A stretch of 64,000 nucleotides of DNA from contig NZ_VEGI01000002.1 in the NCBI RefSeq assembly GCF_007679325.1, positions 372,001 to 436,000 of the forward strand, read 5' to 3'. Within the stretch, counting starts at the first letter, position 1. Every line of letters starts with the position of its first letter. Positions 24,975-32,403 of this stretch are shown one piece after another. The notes under the pieces are model-generated. The model was not told the DNA's origin, did not search any database, and worked only from the letters and a program-made list of their open reading frames with translations. This DNA comes from Arthrobacter sp. U41 (GTDB lineage: Bacteria; Actinomycetota; Actinomycetes; Actinomycetales; Micrococcaceae). Made by a program: the position numbers and the translations under genes.

Positions 24975-25325
24975 TTGGCACAGCAGAAATCTCGAGAACC
25001 GCGCAACATGCGGACCTCGGTCAAGGGCCCGCTGATGTTCTCCGCTTTCTGGGCCGTGGTGGCATTCGTTGCCACTCTCATTTTCGCCTCCGGCGGCACC
25101 GCTAAGACGCCCCGCTTTGATCTGGCCTTTATCGCCGCAGGTATTGCCTTCATCGTGATTCTGGTGGTACTCGCCATGCTGTCCATGGGCCACAAGCCCA
25201 ACGCTGAACATCTCGGCAAGGGCTCCGGCGTCAACCTGAGTTCGCGCAACTCCGGCCATGGCGGCCCGCCGGCCCGTCCCCGCCCGGACGCCGGCGACCC
25301 GGACGCCCCCCGCGACCGCACCTAA
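24975..25325 (+). CDS. Small two-helix membrane protein, unknown function
   Basis: A 116-residue protein with a basic N-terminus, two membrane helices (LMFSAFWAVVAFVATLIFAS and DLAFIAAGIAFIVILVVLAML) and a hydrophilic Gly/Pro/Arg/Asp-rich tail. TTG 24975 is chosen because AGGAGG (24961-24966) lies 8 nt upstream; an earlier in-frame ATG lacks such a site. An inverted repeat gttcta/tagaac (24900-24918) precedes it. Confidence 0.7.
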   Translation: MAQQKSREPRNMRTSVKGPLMFSAFWAVVAFVATLIFASGGTAKTPRFDLAFIAAGIAFIVILVVLAMLSMGHKPNAEHLGKGSGVNLSSRNSGHGGPPARPRPDAGDPDAPRDRT

Positions 25326-25335
25326 GAGCTGCCGC

Positions 25336-25878
25336 TCAGGACGCGGCTTTCCGTGCCCGGTACGCGGCCACGTGGGCGCGGTTGGCGCAGTTGCCGGTGT
25401 CGCAGTAGCGCTTGGAGCGGTTCCGGCTGAGGTCCAGCACCACGGCATCGCAGTCTTCCGCGGCGCACACCAGCATGCGGTCCATCTCCTTGCTGCGGAT
25501 GACGTCCACCAAGGCCATCGCCGCCTCGGTGCTCATCCGGTCCGCCAGCGGAGCTTCCGGGGTGGTGGCGTGCAGATGCCAGTCCCACTGATCGTGCTTG
25601 ACCAGCTGGGGGAGGGCCCGTGCCTGCCTCAGCAGCCTGTTCACTGTGTCCACGGCGGCGGATTCCTCCGCGCGCCACAGTGCGGCGAGTTCCGCGCGTA
25701 GACGGTGCACGCTGGCCAGCTCGGCCGCGTCCCCGGTCCGCGAGCCGGCGAATCCCTCCGCTTCCAGGAACCGGTCCAGGTCCTGCTCCGTGGCGAGCTG
25801 TTCGTCCCCGTTGGCCGCGGAGTTGATGAGGTTGACCACGGACCGCAGGGCCACCTCTATGTCAGGGGCAAAAAGCAT
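25336..25878 (-). CDS. CGNR zinc-finger domain transcriptional regulator-like protein
   Basis: A 180-residue protein. The N-terminal two thirds match the ABATE-type domain found with CGNR fingers. The C-terminus carries CAAEDCDAVVLDLSRNRSKRYCDTGNCANRAHVAAYRAR, a four-Cys zinc site with GNCANR in place of CGNR. Such proteins are thought to bind DNA. It is divergent from an EamA transporter with an imperfect palindrome between them, so it may control that gene. Confidence 0.88.
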   Translation of the reverse strand: MLFAPDIEVALRSVVNLINSAANGDEQLATEQDLDRFLEAEGFAGSRTGDAAELASVHRLRAELAALWRAEESAAVDTVNRLLRQARALPQLVKHDQWDWHLHATTPEAPLADRMSTEAAMALVDVIRSKEMDRMLVCAAEDCDAVVLDLSRNRSKRYCDTGNCANRAHVAAYRARKAAS

Positions 25879-25903
25879 CTTGACTCCTTACGTCGGCGTG
25901 GCG

Positions 25904-25919
25904 TACGGTCATGACCATA
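25904..25919. promoter_or_regulatory. Palindrome in the CGNR/EamA divergent promoter
   Basis: ggtcatgacc (25907-25916) is a perfect 10-bp palindrome that extends with one mismatch to 16 bp. It lies between the two divergent starts. Confidence 0.4.
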
Positions 25920-25950
25920 ACCCTACTTTACTCCTGACAGGAGGCAGCCT

Positions 25951-27033
25951 GTGTCTGCCGCACGCCGCACCGCCGAAGCTCCGGCCAAGATCGCTTCCGG
26001 AATGCACACCCCCGGAAAACGAGGCTCCGGCAAACCCGGCGCGGCACCCGGCTTTCTGGCGTCCGGCCTCGGGGTTGCCCTGTTTTCCTCGGCCGTGTTC
26101 GGCCTCTCCGGGTCCTTTGCCAAGGCGCTGCTGGAGACCGGCTGGACCCCCGGGGCGGCAGTCACCGCCCGCCTCACCGGCGCCGCGCTCATCCTTGCGG
26201 TTCCCGCCATTTCGGCACTACGGGGGCGCTGGCACCAACTCAGGGACAACTGGCTCACGGTCCTGCTCTTCGGCTTTATCGGCGTCGCGGCCTGCCAACT
26301 GTTCTACTTCAACGCCGTGGCCAGGCTCTCGGTAGGGGTGGCCCTGCTCCTGGAATATCTCGCTCCGGTGCTAATCGTGCTGTGGCTCTGGGCTGCCAGC
26401 CGCCGGCGCCCGCGGCCCCTGACTATCTCCGGAACCCTGCTGTCCCTGGGCGGGCTGATCCTGGTCCTGGACCTCACGGGAGCGGTGAAGATTGACCTTA
26501 TCGGTGTGCTGTGGGGGATCGCGGCGGCTGTCTGCCTGGCCATCTATTTCTTCATCACGGCCAAGGAAAATGACACCCTCCCCCCGATCGTCCTTGCCTC
26601 CGGCGGGCTGATGGTGGGCGCCGTCACCATGTGGCTCGCCGCCGCGACCGGGCTGCTGCCGATGGCCTTCAGCACCGCCGACACGCGGCTGGGCCCCTGG
26701 GTCACCCCCTGGTGGGTGGCCCTGGGCGGGCTGGTGGTGCTGGCCACCGTGCTGGCTTATGTCTCGGGGATTGTGGCAGCACGGGCTCTCGGTTCCAAGG
26801 TGGCATCCTTTGTCTCGCTGACCGAAGTGCTGTTTGCCGTCATCTGGGCGTGGCTGCTGTTGGGTGAACTGCCCGGACCCATCCAGCTTCTGGGCGGGCT
26901 GCTGATTGTCGGCGGCGTTGTGCTGGTCCGGCTGGACGAGCTCCGGACGCGGACCGGCGCCGGTGCGGAAGCGGTGCCGTCAGCGCTCGACCATGCGAAC
27001 GACGTCGAACCCGTGCCGTCAAAGGGGAACTGA
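25951..27033 (+). CDS. EamA/DMT-family transporter (RhtA-like)
   Basis: A 360-residue protein with an N-terminal polar extension of about 35 residues, then ten hydrophobic segments in two EamA repeats. It contains LEYLAPVLIVLWLWAASRRRPRP and VASFVSLTEVLFAVIWAWLLLGELP, typical of amino-acid/metabolite exporters of the DMT superfamily. GTG 25951 follows AGGAGG. The gene is terminated by a strong hairpin. Confidence 0.88.
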   Translation: MSAARRTAEAPAKIASGMHTPGKRGSGKPGAAPGFLASGLGVALFSSAVFGLSGSFAKALLETGWTPGAAVTARLTGAALILAVPAISALRGRWHQLRDNWLTVLLFGFIGVAACQLFYFNAVARLSVGVALLLEYLAPVLIVLWLWAASRRRPRPLTISGTLLSLGGLILVLDLTGAVKIDLIGVLWGIAAAVCLAIYFFITAKENDTLPPIVLASGGLMVGAVTMWLAAATGLLPMAFSTADTRLGPWVTPWWVALGGLVVLATVLAYVSGIVAARALGSKVASFVSLTEVLFAVIWAWLLLGELPGPIQLLGGLLIVGGVVLVRLDELRTRTGAGAEAVPSALDHANDVEPVPSKGN

Positions 27034-27037
27034 CACA

Positions 27038-27071
27038 GACCGGCCCGGACGCTGCTGCGTCCGGGCCGGTC
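27038..27071. terminator. Bidirectional terminator between EamA and WXG100 genes
   Basis: A perfect 15-bp GC-rich stem (27038-27052 with 27057-27071) with a TGCT loop lies between two convergent genes, 5 bp after the EamA stop. Confidence 0.75.
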
Positions 27072-27092
27072 CGATATCTGCGGGTTTCCTGC

Positions 27093-27356
27093 TTAGCGGG
27101 AAGCGCTTTCCTGCTCGGTGGCGTTGCGGCTGGCCTGCTTGCCGGCCTCCTGCAGCGCCTGGGACACCTTCGCCAGGGCGGCAACGTGCTGGCCGTTCCA
27201 TTCGCTGCGGAACTTATCGGCGTCCGGGCCCTTCCAGTCGGTGCCCTCGAGCACCTTGGTCAGCAGCGACTTCTGCTTGTCGATCTCGGATGAACCGGCC
27301 TGCAGCTTCGTCCCAAGAGTCTTGAGCTGAGCAATGTCTGCACCCCAAATAGCCAT
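27093..27356 (-). CDS. WXG100-family (ESAT-6-like) protein
   Basis: An 87-residue helical-hairpin protein with WKG in the central turn (LEGTDWKGPDADKFRSEW). WXG100 proteins are substrates of type VII (ESX) secretion. Its C-terminus does not show the YxxxD/E export signal clearly. No EccC ATPase or partner WXG100 gene is present here, so it is an orphan. ATG 27356 (MAIWGADIAQL) fits the family start. Confidence 0.88.
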   Translation of the reverse strand: MAIWGADIAQLKTLGTKLQAGSSEIDKQKSLLTKVLEGTDWKGPDADKFRSEWNGQHVAALAKVSQALQEAGKQASRNATEQESASR

Positions 27357-27530
27357 TCGAAAAATCTCCTCAAGTGGTAGAAACGGACCCGGCGCCGCCG
27401 GCGTCCCCTCGGATTCCGGCTGCTCCGGAAGATCCAGTGCCCCCAAACTATCCTGCTGGCCGGAAAACTGTCGATGGGCAGCCCTCCCCATGCCCTCGAT
27501 CCCCGACGCGAGGAGCCCTAGCATGGAGAT

Positions 27531-27803
27531 ATGTGCCGAAACATCCGGACCCTCCATAATTTTGAACCGCACGCCACCACCGCCGAGGTGGAAGCGGCAG
27601 CGCTGCAGTACGTGCGCAAGATCAGCGGCAGCACCAAGCCCTCCAAAGCGAACGAGGAGGCCTTCACCCGTGCCGTGGAGGAGATTGCCCACGCCACCCA
27701 GCACCTGCTCGACTCCCTGGTGACGCACGCCCCGGCCAAGGACCGCGGGGAGGAAGCTGCCAAGGCGAAAGCCCGGGCAGCTGTCCGCTACGGCGCGGCC
27801 TGA
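27531..27803 (+). CDS. DUF2277 family protein
   Basis: A 90-residue soluble protein starting MCRNIRTLHNFEPHATTAEVEAAALQYVRKISGSTKPSKAN, the strongly conserved DUF2277 N-terminus including the Cys-Arg-Asn start. Function of the family is unknown. It sits alone between the WXG100 gene and the copper operon. Confidence 0.9.
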   Translation: MCRNIRTLHNFEPHATTAEVEAAALQYVRKISGSTKPSKANEEAFTRAVEEIAHATQHLLDSLVTHAPAKDRGEEAAKAKARAAVRYGAA

Positions 27804-27824
27804 GGGCATCCCTCCGCAGGGCGC

Positions 27825-30332
27825 CTACTTGCCGAAGCTGCGCAGCCGCAGCGAGTTGGCCACCACCAGCACGGAGCTGGCCGCCATCGCCGCGCCCGCG
27901 ATCATCGGGTTGAGCATGCCCAGGGCTGCCACCGGAATTCCCACCGCGTTGTAGAAGAAGGCCCAGAAGAGGTTCGTTTTGATGGTCCCCAGCGTCCGGC
28001 GGGACAGTTCAATCGCCTGCGCGACCTGGCCGAGATCGTTGCCCATCACCGTCAGGTCGGCCGCCTCGATTGCCACATCGGTGCCGGATCCCATCGCGAT
28101 GCCGAGGTCCGCCTGCGCCAGCGCCGCGGCGTCGTTGACACCGTCGCCGGCCATGGCCACCGTGGCGCCGGCGGCCTGCAGCTTCCGCACGGCCTCGACC
28201 TTGCCCTCCGGCAGTACCCCGGCGAACACGTCCGCCGGAGCGATCCCGACGGCGGCGGCCACCTGTGCGGCCACCGCGGCGTTGTCCCCGGTCAGGAGGA
28301 TCGGCCGCAGCCCGAGCCCGCGGAGCCGTGAGATCGCGGCCGCGGAGCCAGGCTTCACCGTGTCGCGCAGGCTGATGATTCCGGCCGGTTCCCCGTCCAC
28401 GGCCAGCCAGACCGCGGTGGCCCCGGAGCTTTCAGCCCTGCTGAACGCCTCCAGCTGCTCGGTGTCCGGGACGATGCCGTTCGCCTGCAGCCATCCCGTG
28501 CGGCCGGCTGTTACGAGCCGGCCCTCGACGGTTCCCTGGACTCCGCCGCCGGGTGCGGAACGGAAGTTGACGACGGCCGGGAGGACCCCGGCGCCGGTGC
28601 CGGTCGCTGCGCCGGGGTGTTCGTCTCCGTGTTCGGCCGATCGGGCGGCGGCGGCAACGGCGCGCGCGATTGGGTGCTCGGAGGCATCCTCCACCGCTCC
28701 GGCCAGCCGCAGGACCTCCGCCGGGGTGGCGGTCCCGAACGCCGCGGTGCCGTCGACGGCGAGGTGGCCGGTGGTCACGGTGCCGGTCTTGTCCAGCAGG
28801 ATGGTGTCAACGGTCCGGGTATCCTCGAGGACCTGCGGGCCCTTGATCAGGATGCCCAGCTGCGCGCCCCGGCCGGTTCCGGTGAGCAGCCCCACCGGGG
28901 TGGCCAGGCCCAGGGCGCAGGGGCAGGCGATGACCAGCACGGCGACGGCGGCCGTGAACGCGGCACGAAGGTCGGCGTCGCTGACCTCAGGTCCGGCCGC
29001 CAGCAGCCAGCCGCCGAAAGTCACTGCGGCGATGGCCAGGACCACGGGTACGAACACGGAACTGATCCGGTCCGCGAGGCGGGCGATCGGCGCCTTGCCG
29101 GACTGGGCCTGGGATACCAGCCGGCCCATCTGGGCCAGTGTCGTTTCGGCGCCGACACGCGTGGCCCGGACCAGCAGGCGGCCGGAAGTGTTGATGGTGG
29201 CGCCCGTGACCGGGCTCTCCGGGCCGACTTCCACGGGCACGGATTCGCCAGTGACCAGCGAGGCGTCGACGGCGGAGGAACCTTCGACGACGATGCCGTC
29301 CGTCGCGATCTTCTCGCCGGGGCGGACCACAATAACGTCGCCCACGGCCAGCCGATCGGCCGGCAGCCGCTGCTCCCGGCCGTCCCGAAGGACCGTGGCG
29401 TCCTTGGCGCCGAGGTTCAGCAGGGCCTTGAGGGCGTCTCCGGCCTTCTGCTTGGCATTGGCCTCCAGGTACCGGCCCAGCAGCAGGAAAGTGGTGACCA
29501 CCGCGGCGACCTCGAAGTACAGCCCGCCGGAGGCGGCCATGCCTTCCATGCCCTCCATCCCGGGCGGGTGGTCCGTCATCCGCGGGTCCGTGAAGAGCTG
29601 CCAGGCCGAGAAGACGTAGGCGGCCGTCACGCCGATGGAGACGAGTGTGTCCATGGTGGAGGAGAAGTGGCGGGCGTTGATGGCGGCGGCCCGGTGGAAG
29701 GGCCACGCCGCCCAGGTGACCACGGGCAGGGCCAGGATTCCCGCCGCCCAGCCCCAGTTCGGAAACTGGAACGCCGGGAACATCGAAATGAGGAACACCG
29801 GGACGGTGAGGATGGCCGCGACCATCAGGCGCGGGCGGAGCTTGGCTGCTGCGGCCGACGCGGTGTGGTCACCAACCGCGGCTCCACCGGAGACACGCTC
29901 CGCGTGCTCGGTCGTTCCTCCCCACCGGCCCCCTGACCTCGCAAGCTCGGTCAGGGAACCCTGCCGGCGTGGCCCGACCTTAGACGCACGCTTCCGCGTG
30001 CCCCCGGCGGCGCCGCTCGGGGATGGGTCACCGATGCTTGCAGCCGACGTCTCTTCGCCGACAGGCGCTGGGGGCGGGCTTGGATACCTGGGCGGGCGGA
30101 CTGTGGCCTTGTAGCCTGCTGCCTCCACCGTGGCCGTGATCTGGCTGTCTGTGATCCCTGCGGGGACTGTGACCTGGGCCGACTCCAGGGGCAGGTTGAC
30201 TGAGGCCGTGACGCCGTCGAGTTTTCCGAGCTTGCGTTCGACGCGGCTGACGCAGGAGGCGCAGGTCATGCCGTCGATGTCGAGCTCGATCACCCGCGTT
30301 CCGGGCTGGTCCAAAAGCTGCTCTCTACTCAC
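27825..30332 (-). CDS. copA: Copper-exporting P-type ATPase
   Basis: An 835-residue P1B-ATPase. The N-terminal heavy-metal domain has GMTCASC (C24, C27). The membrane part contains the CPC ion site (ACPCALGLATP), the phosphorylation motif DKTGT and the hinge MAGDGVNDAAALAQ. It exports Cu(I) from the cytoplasm. An unusually long linker of about 85 residues (nt about 29840-30095), containing GSLTELARSGGRWGG and encoded by inverted-repeat-rich DNA, separates the metal domain from the first helix. GTG start. Last gene of the csoR-copZ-copA operon. Confidence 0.95.
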   Translation of the reverse strand: MSREQLLDQPGTRVIELDIDGMTCASCVSRVERKLGKLDGVTASVNLPLESAQVTVPAGITDSQITATVEAAGYKATVRPPRYPSPPPAPVGEETSAASIGDPSPSGAAGGTRKRASKVGPRRQGSLTELARSGGRWGGTTEHAERVSGGAAVGDHTASAAAAKLRPRLMVAAILTVPVFLISMFPAFQFPNWGWAAGILALPVVTWAAWPFHRAAAINARHFSSTMDTLVSIGVTAAYVFSAWQLFTDPRMTDHPPGMEGMEGMAASGGLYFEVAAVVTTFLLLGRYLEANAKQKAGDALKALLNLGAKDATVLRDGREQRLPADRLAVGDVIVVRPGEKIATDGIVVEGSSAVDASLVTGESVPVEVGPESPVTGATINTSGRLLVRATRVGAETTLAQMGRLVSQAQSGKAPIARLADRISSVFVPVVLAIAAVTFGGWLLAAGPEVSDADLRAAFTAAVAVLVIACPCALGLATPVGLLTGTGRGAQLGILIKGPQVLEDTRTVDTILLDKTGTVTTGHLAVDGTAAFGTATPAEVLRLAGAVEDASEHPIARAVAAAARSAEHGDEHPGAATGTGAGVLPAVVNFRSAPGGGVQGTVEGRLVTAGRTGWLQANGIVPDTEQLEAFSRAESSGATAVWLAVDGEPAGIISLRDTVKPGSAAAISRLRGLGLRPILLTGDNAAVAAQVAAAVGIAPADVFAGVLPEGKVEAVRKLQAAGATVAMAGDGVNDAAALAQADLGIAMGSGTDVAIEAADLTVMGNDLGQVAQAIELSRRTLGTIKTNLFWAFFYNAVGIPVAALGMLNPMIAGAAMAASSVLVVANSLRLRSFGK
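29931..30001. repeat. Inverted repeats inside the copA linker
   Basis: Two hairpin-capable repeats lie inside the coding sequence: ccctgacc/ggtcaggg (29931-29938 with 29949-29956) and gcacgc/gcgtgc (29986-29991 with 29996-30001). They fall in the extra linker of CopA and suggest an inserted palindromic element that stayed in frame. Confidence 0.45.
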
Positions 30333-30401
30333 CGTGTTTTTCCCTGTCTGCTCTGGTCTTCCGCGCTGTGTGCTGCGGCTGTGTGTGCCTGCGGCGGGTG
30401 G

Positions 30402-30632
30402 TCAGGCCTCGTTGGCCACCACCAGGTAGCCCGCTTCGGCAACGGCTTCGCCGATCTCGGACTCGGACAGGGCTCCGGCCGATGTAATGGTGACGGTGGA
30501 AACGCCGCCCGAGTTGAGGTCGACGTCGACCTTCTCTACCCCGGCGAGGGCTTCGAGCTCCTCGCTGACGGAGGACACGCAGTGGCCGCAGGTCATGCCG
30601 GAAACGTTGACGGTGGTGGAAACGGTGCTCAT
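30402..30632 (-). CDS. copZ: Copper chaperone (HMA domain)
   Basis: A 76-residue ferredoxin-like HMA protein with the Cu(I)-binding motif GMTCGHC (C15, C18) and the fold-typical SSVSEELEALAGVEKVDVDL. It delivers copper to the ATPase encoded 69 bp downstream. ATG 30632 (MSTVSTTVNV) is chosen. Confidence 0.95.
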   Translation of the reverse strand: MSTVSTTVNVSGMTCGHCVSSVSEELEALAGVEKVDVDLNSGGVSTVTITSAGALSESEIGEAVAEAGYLVVANEA

Positions 30633-30696
30633 GGCTTGCTCCTGGTTCGTGGGCGGCTGGTTCATCAGCCCGATGGTGTGGTGAGTGGTGTTGCCG

Positions 30697-31050
30697 CTAC
30701 CGCAGCAGGCGCCCGATGGCATCGGTGGCCTCCTTGACCTTGAAGTCGATGGCCTCAGCCCGCAGTGCCGCGTCCGGTTCGGCCGCGGCCCCGACAACGC
30801 AGTGGCCGATGTGCTCCTCCACCAGCCCGAGGCTGACGGCGTGGAGGGCCTTGGTGACGGCGGCGACCTGGGTGAGGATGTCGATGCAGTACTTGTCTTC
30901 ATCGACCATCCGGGCGATGCCGCGCACCTGGCCCTCGATCCGTTTCAGCCGCAGCAGGTACGCCTCCTTGTTGGGGGAGTAACCGTGCTGCTGATGCGGT
31001 GCGGCATCGGCGGCATCCATGACGGGGACTGGGGCTTCGGACTCGTTCAT
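30697..31050 (-). CDS. csoR: Copper-sensing repressor CsoR
   Basis: A 117-residue DUF156 all-helical repressor. The Cu(I) ligand triad is present: C55 (DKYCIDIL), H80 and C84 (EEHIGHC). The core YLLRLKRIEGQVRGIARMVDEDKYC is diagnostic. It represses its own operon (csoR-copZ-copA) until Cu(I) binds; two matching operators lie just upstream. The N-terminus has about 25 extra residues; ATG 31020 is an alternative start. Confidence 0.95.
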   Translation of the reverse strand: MNESEAPVPVMDAADAAPHQQHGYSPNKEAYLLRLKRIEGQVRGIARMVDEDKYCIDILTQVAAVTKALHAVSLGLVEEHIGHCVVGAAAEPDAALRAEAIDFKVKEATDAIGRLLR

Positions 31051-31061
31051 AAGGACAACAT

Positions 31062-31078
31062 ATACCCCAAGGGGGTAT
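31062..31078 (-). promoter_or_regulatory. CsoR operator 1
   Basis: atacccc (31062-31068), spacer AAG, ggggtat (31072-31078). This is the classic CsoR site, 12 bp upstream of csoR. Confidence 0.85.
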
Positions 31079-31085
31079 GCCGCAA

Positions 31086-31102
31086 GTACCCCATGGGGGT
31101 AT
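31086..31102 (-). promoter_or_regulatory. CsoR operator 2
   Basis: gtacccc (31086-31092), spacer ATG, ggggtat (31096-31102), 24 bp from operator 1. The tandem arrangement suggests cooperative binding of CsoR tetramers. Confidence 0.8.
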
Positions 31103-31134
31103 TTGCGATCTGGTGCGGCGGGACGCCGGGCCAC

Positions 31135-31179
31135 AAAAAAGCTCCGGAGTGCGTTATTGGGGGATACGCACTCCGGAGC
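31135..31179 (-). terminator. Intrinsic terminator (minus strand)
   Basis: A perfect 14-bp stem (31141-31154 with 31166-31179) is followed on the minus strand by six T (AAAAAA at 31135-31140). It ends the transcript of the DinB-family gene upstream and insulates the copper operon. Confidence 0.88.
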
Positions 31180-31275
31180 AGTCTTTGGGCAGGCGCCCTA
31201 TCGTTCGCGCCCACGAATTAAAGCTTACTTGGCGGTAGGCAGGGAAAGGAAGCGCCCCGAATAAGTACTTTCGCT

Positions 31276-31833
31276 TTATTTTCGGTCGGCCTCCGGCGCC
31301 CCCGGCCCGACGTTCCAGGACAGCTGGGTCGCATGGAAGTCGAAGTGCGCCACCGGGTACGCGTAGACGTCCGCGAGGGTCATGCTCTCCGTGAAGAACG
31401 GGTCCCAGCGGGTTGGGAAGTGCATCCGGCATGCCAGCCCGGCCTCCGTTTCCCGCCGCAGGCGCCGTTCCAGCGCCGAGCTCACCCGGCGCAACTTGGC
31501 GGCCATCCGCCGGTGGTTGAAGATTCGTGCGCCTCCCTTAGATCCCCAGTAGTTGATGATGTCGAACGCTACGGTCCCGGCATTCAGCAGCCAGGCGAAG
31601 CCCCGGTTGACGAAATCAGGCAGCCGTCCGAAGATCCGCACGAGCGGAAGCAGTGCCAACACCACGATGTAGCCGAACACCATGTGGTAGAGCAGCTCCT
31701 CGTTGGTCCATCGGGTGCCTGCGCTGCGGCGGTGGAGCGCTTCGGGCGGGATGAGCGCCAGGGTGGTCTCCAGCTCCGTGCAGTTGCGCCGATAGGCGGC
31801 AGTAACGGCCTCGGCGTCCAGGGGGCCGGTCAC
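31276..31833 (-). CDS. DinB-superfamily protein
   Basis: A 185-residue protein of the DinB/YfiT helical-bundle type. The N-terminus (NCTELETTLALIPPEAL, RWTNEELLYHMVFGY) and the C-terminal DVYAYPVAHFDFHATQL contain histidines spaced as in the metal site of the family. A hydrophobic middle stretch (YIVVLALLPLVRIFG) is unusual for a soluble DinB protein and might contact the membrane. Possibly a thiol-dependent transferase; substrate unknown. Confidence 0.78.
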   Translation of the reverse strand: MTGPLDAEAVTAAYRRNCTELETTLALIPPEALHRRSAGTRWTNEELLYHMVFGYIVVLALLPLVRIFGRLPDFVNRGFAWLLNAGTVAFDIINYWGSKGGARIFNHRRMAAKLRRVSSALERRLRRETEAGLACRMHFPTRWDPFFTESMTLADVYAYPVAHFDFHATQLSWNVGPGAPEADRK

Positions 31834-31851
31834 GCTGGGTCAGACATCATG

Positions 31852-32364
31852 TCAGGCGCCGTGCTTGGTCCGGTGGTGTATCGCGGTCCTGACCGGAACG
31901 ATGAGGATGGGACGGTCCTGATGGTGGCTGAGCCACGCGGCCACTGAACCGTTAAGGGCGGCGGAAATCCGGTGACCCAGGCCGGGTTCAGGTGTGCCCA
32001 CGATGATCATCGCGGCGCCGACTTCGGCGGCCAGCCTGCCCAGTGCCCTGGCCGGATCTCCGGCCAGCGTCCGCAGGGTCCACTGGATCCCCTGTGCATC
32101 GCAGGCCAGGCCTATGTTTCTCCGCAACTCCTGTGTGACGGCCCGGATTTCGGCGTTGTCCGTCTCCGGGTGCAGTGAGAGCCGGTGCGCGGACCGCGCG
32201 GGGTCCCACTCCACGAGATAGCTTGCCTCATCCACGTGGGCGCAGATCAGCGGGGCGGCGAGTTTCGAGGCCAACGAAGCGGCAGACTGCAGCACCTCTG
32301 GGCTTTGCCCCGGGAGCACGCCGACCACAAGGGGCGACGGACCACTTGGGCGTTCGGCAGACAT
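31852..32364 (-). CDS. Universal stress protein family
   Basis: A 170-residue UspA-type protein. It has a Rossmann-like start (PLVVGVLPGQSPEVLQSAASLASKL) and the ATP-binding signature VGTPEPGLGHRISAALNGSVAAWLSHHQ, matching G-2x-G-9x-G-S. ATG 32364 is chosen over TTG 32370. It lies 39 bp downstream of the MFS gene of the arsR-linked cluster and 18 bp upstream of the DinB-like gene. Confidence 0.87.
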   Translation of the reverse strand: MSAERPSGPSPLVVGVLPGQSPEVLQSAASLASKLAAPLICAHVDEASYLVEWDPARSAHRLSLHPETDNAEIRAVTQELRRNIGLACDAQGIQWTLRTLAGDPARALGRLAAEVGAAMIIVGTPEPGLGHRISAALNGSVAAWLSHHQDRPILIVPVRTAIHHRTKHGA

Positions 32365-32403
32365 ACTCAATTGTGGCGCCGGTCCTGGGCCGGGAACAGG
32401 GAC

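Noticed and set aside
29886-30110. A separate gene or frameshift inside copA
   Set aside because: The reading frame runs through the linker unbroken and both flanking domains are in frame; treated as a long linker with an inserted repeat.
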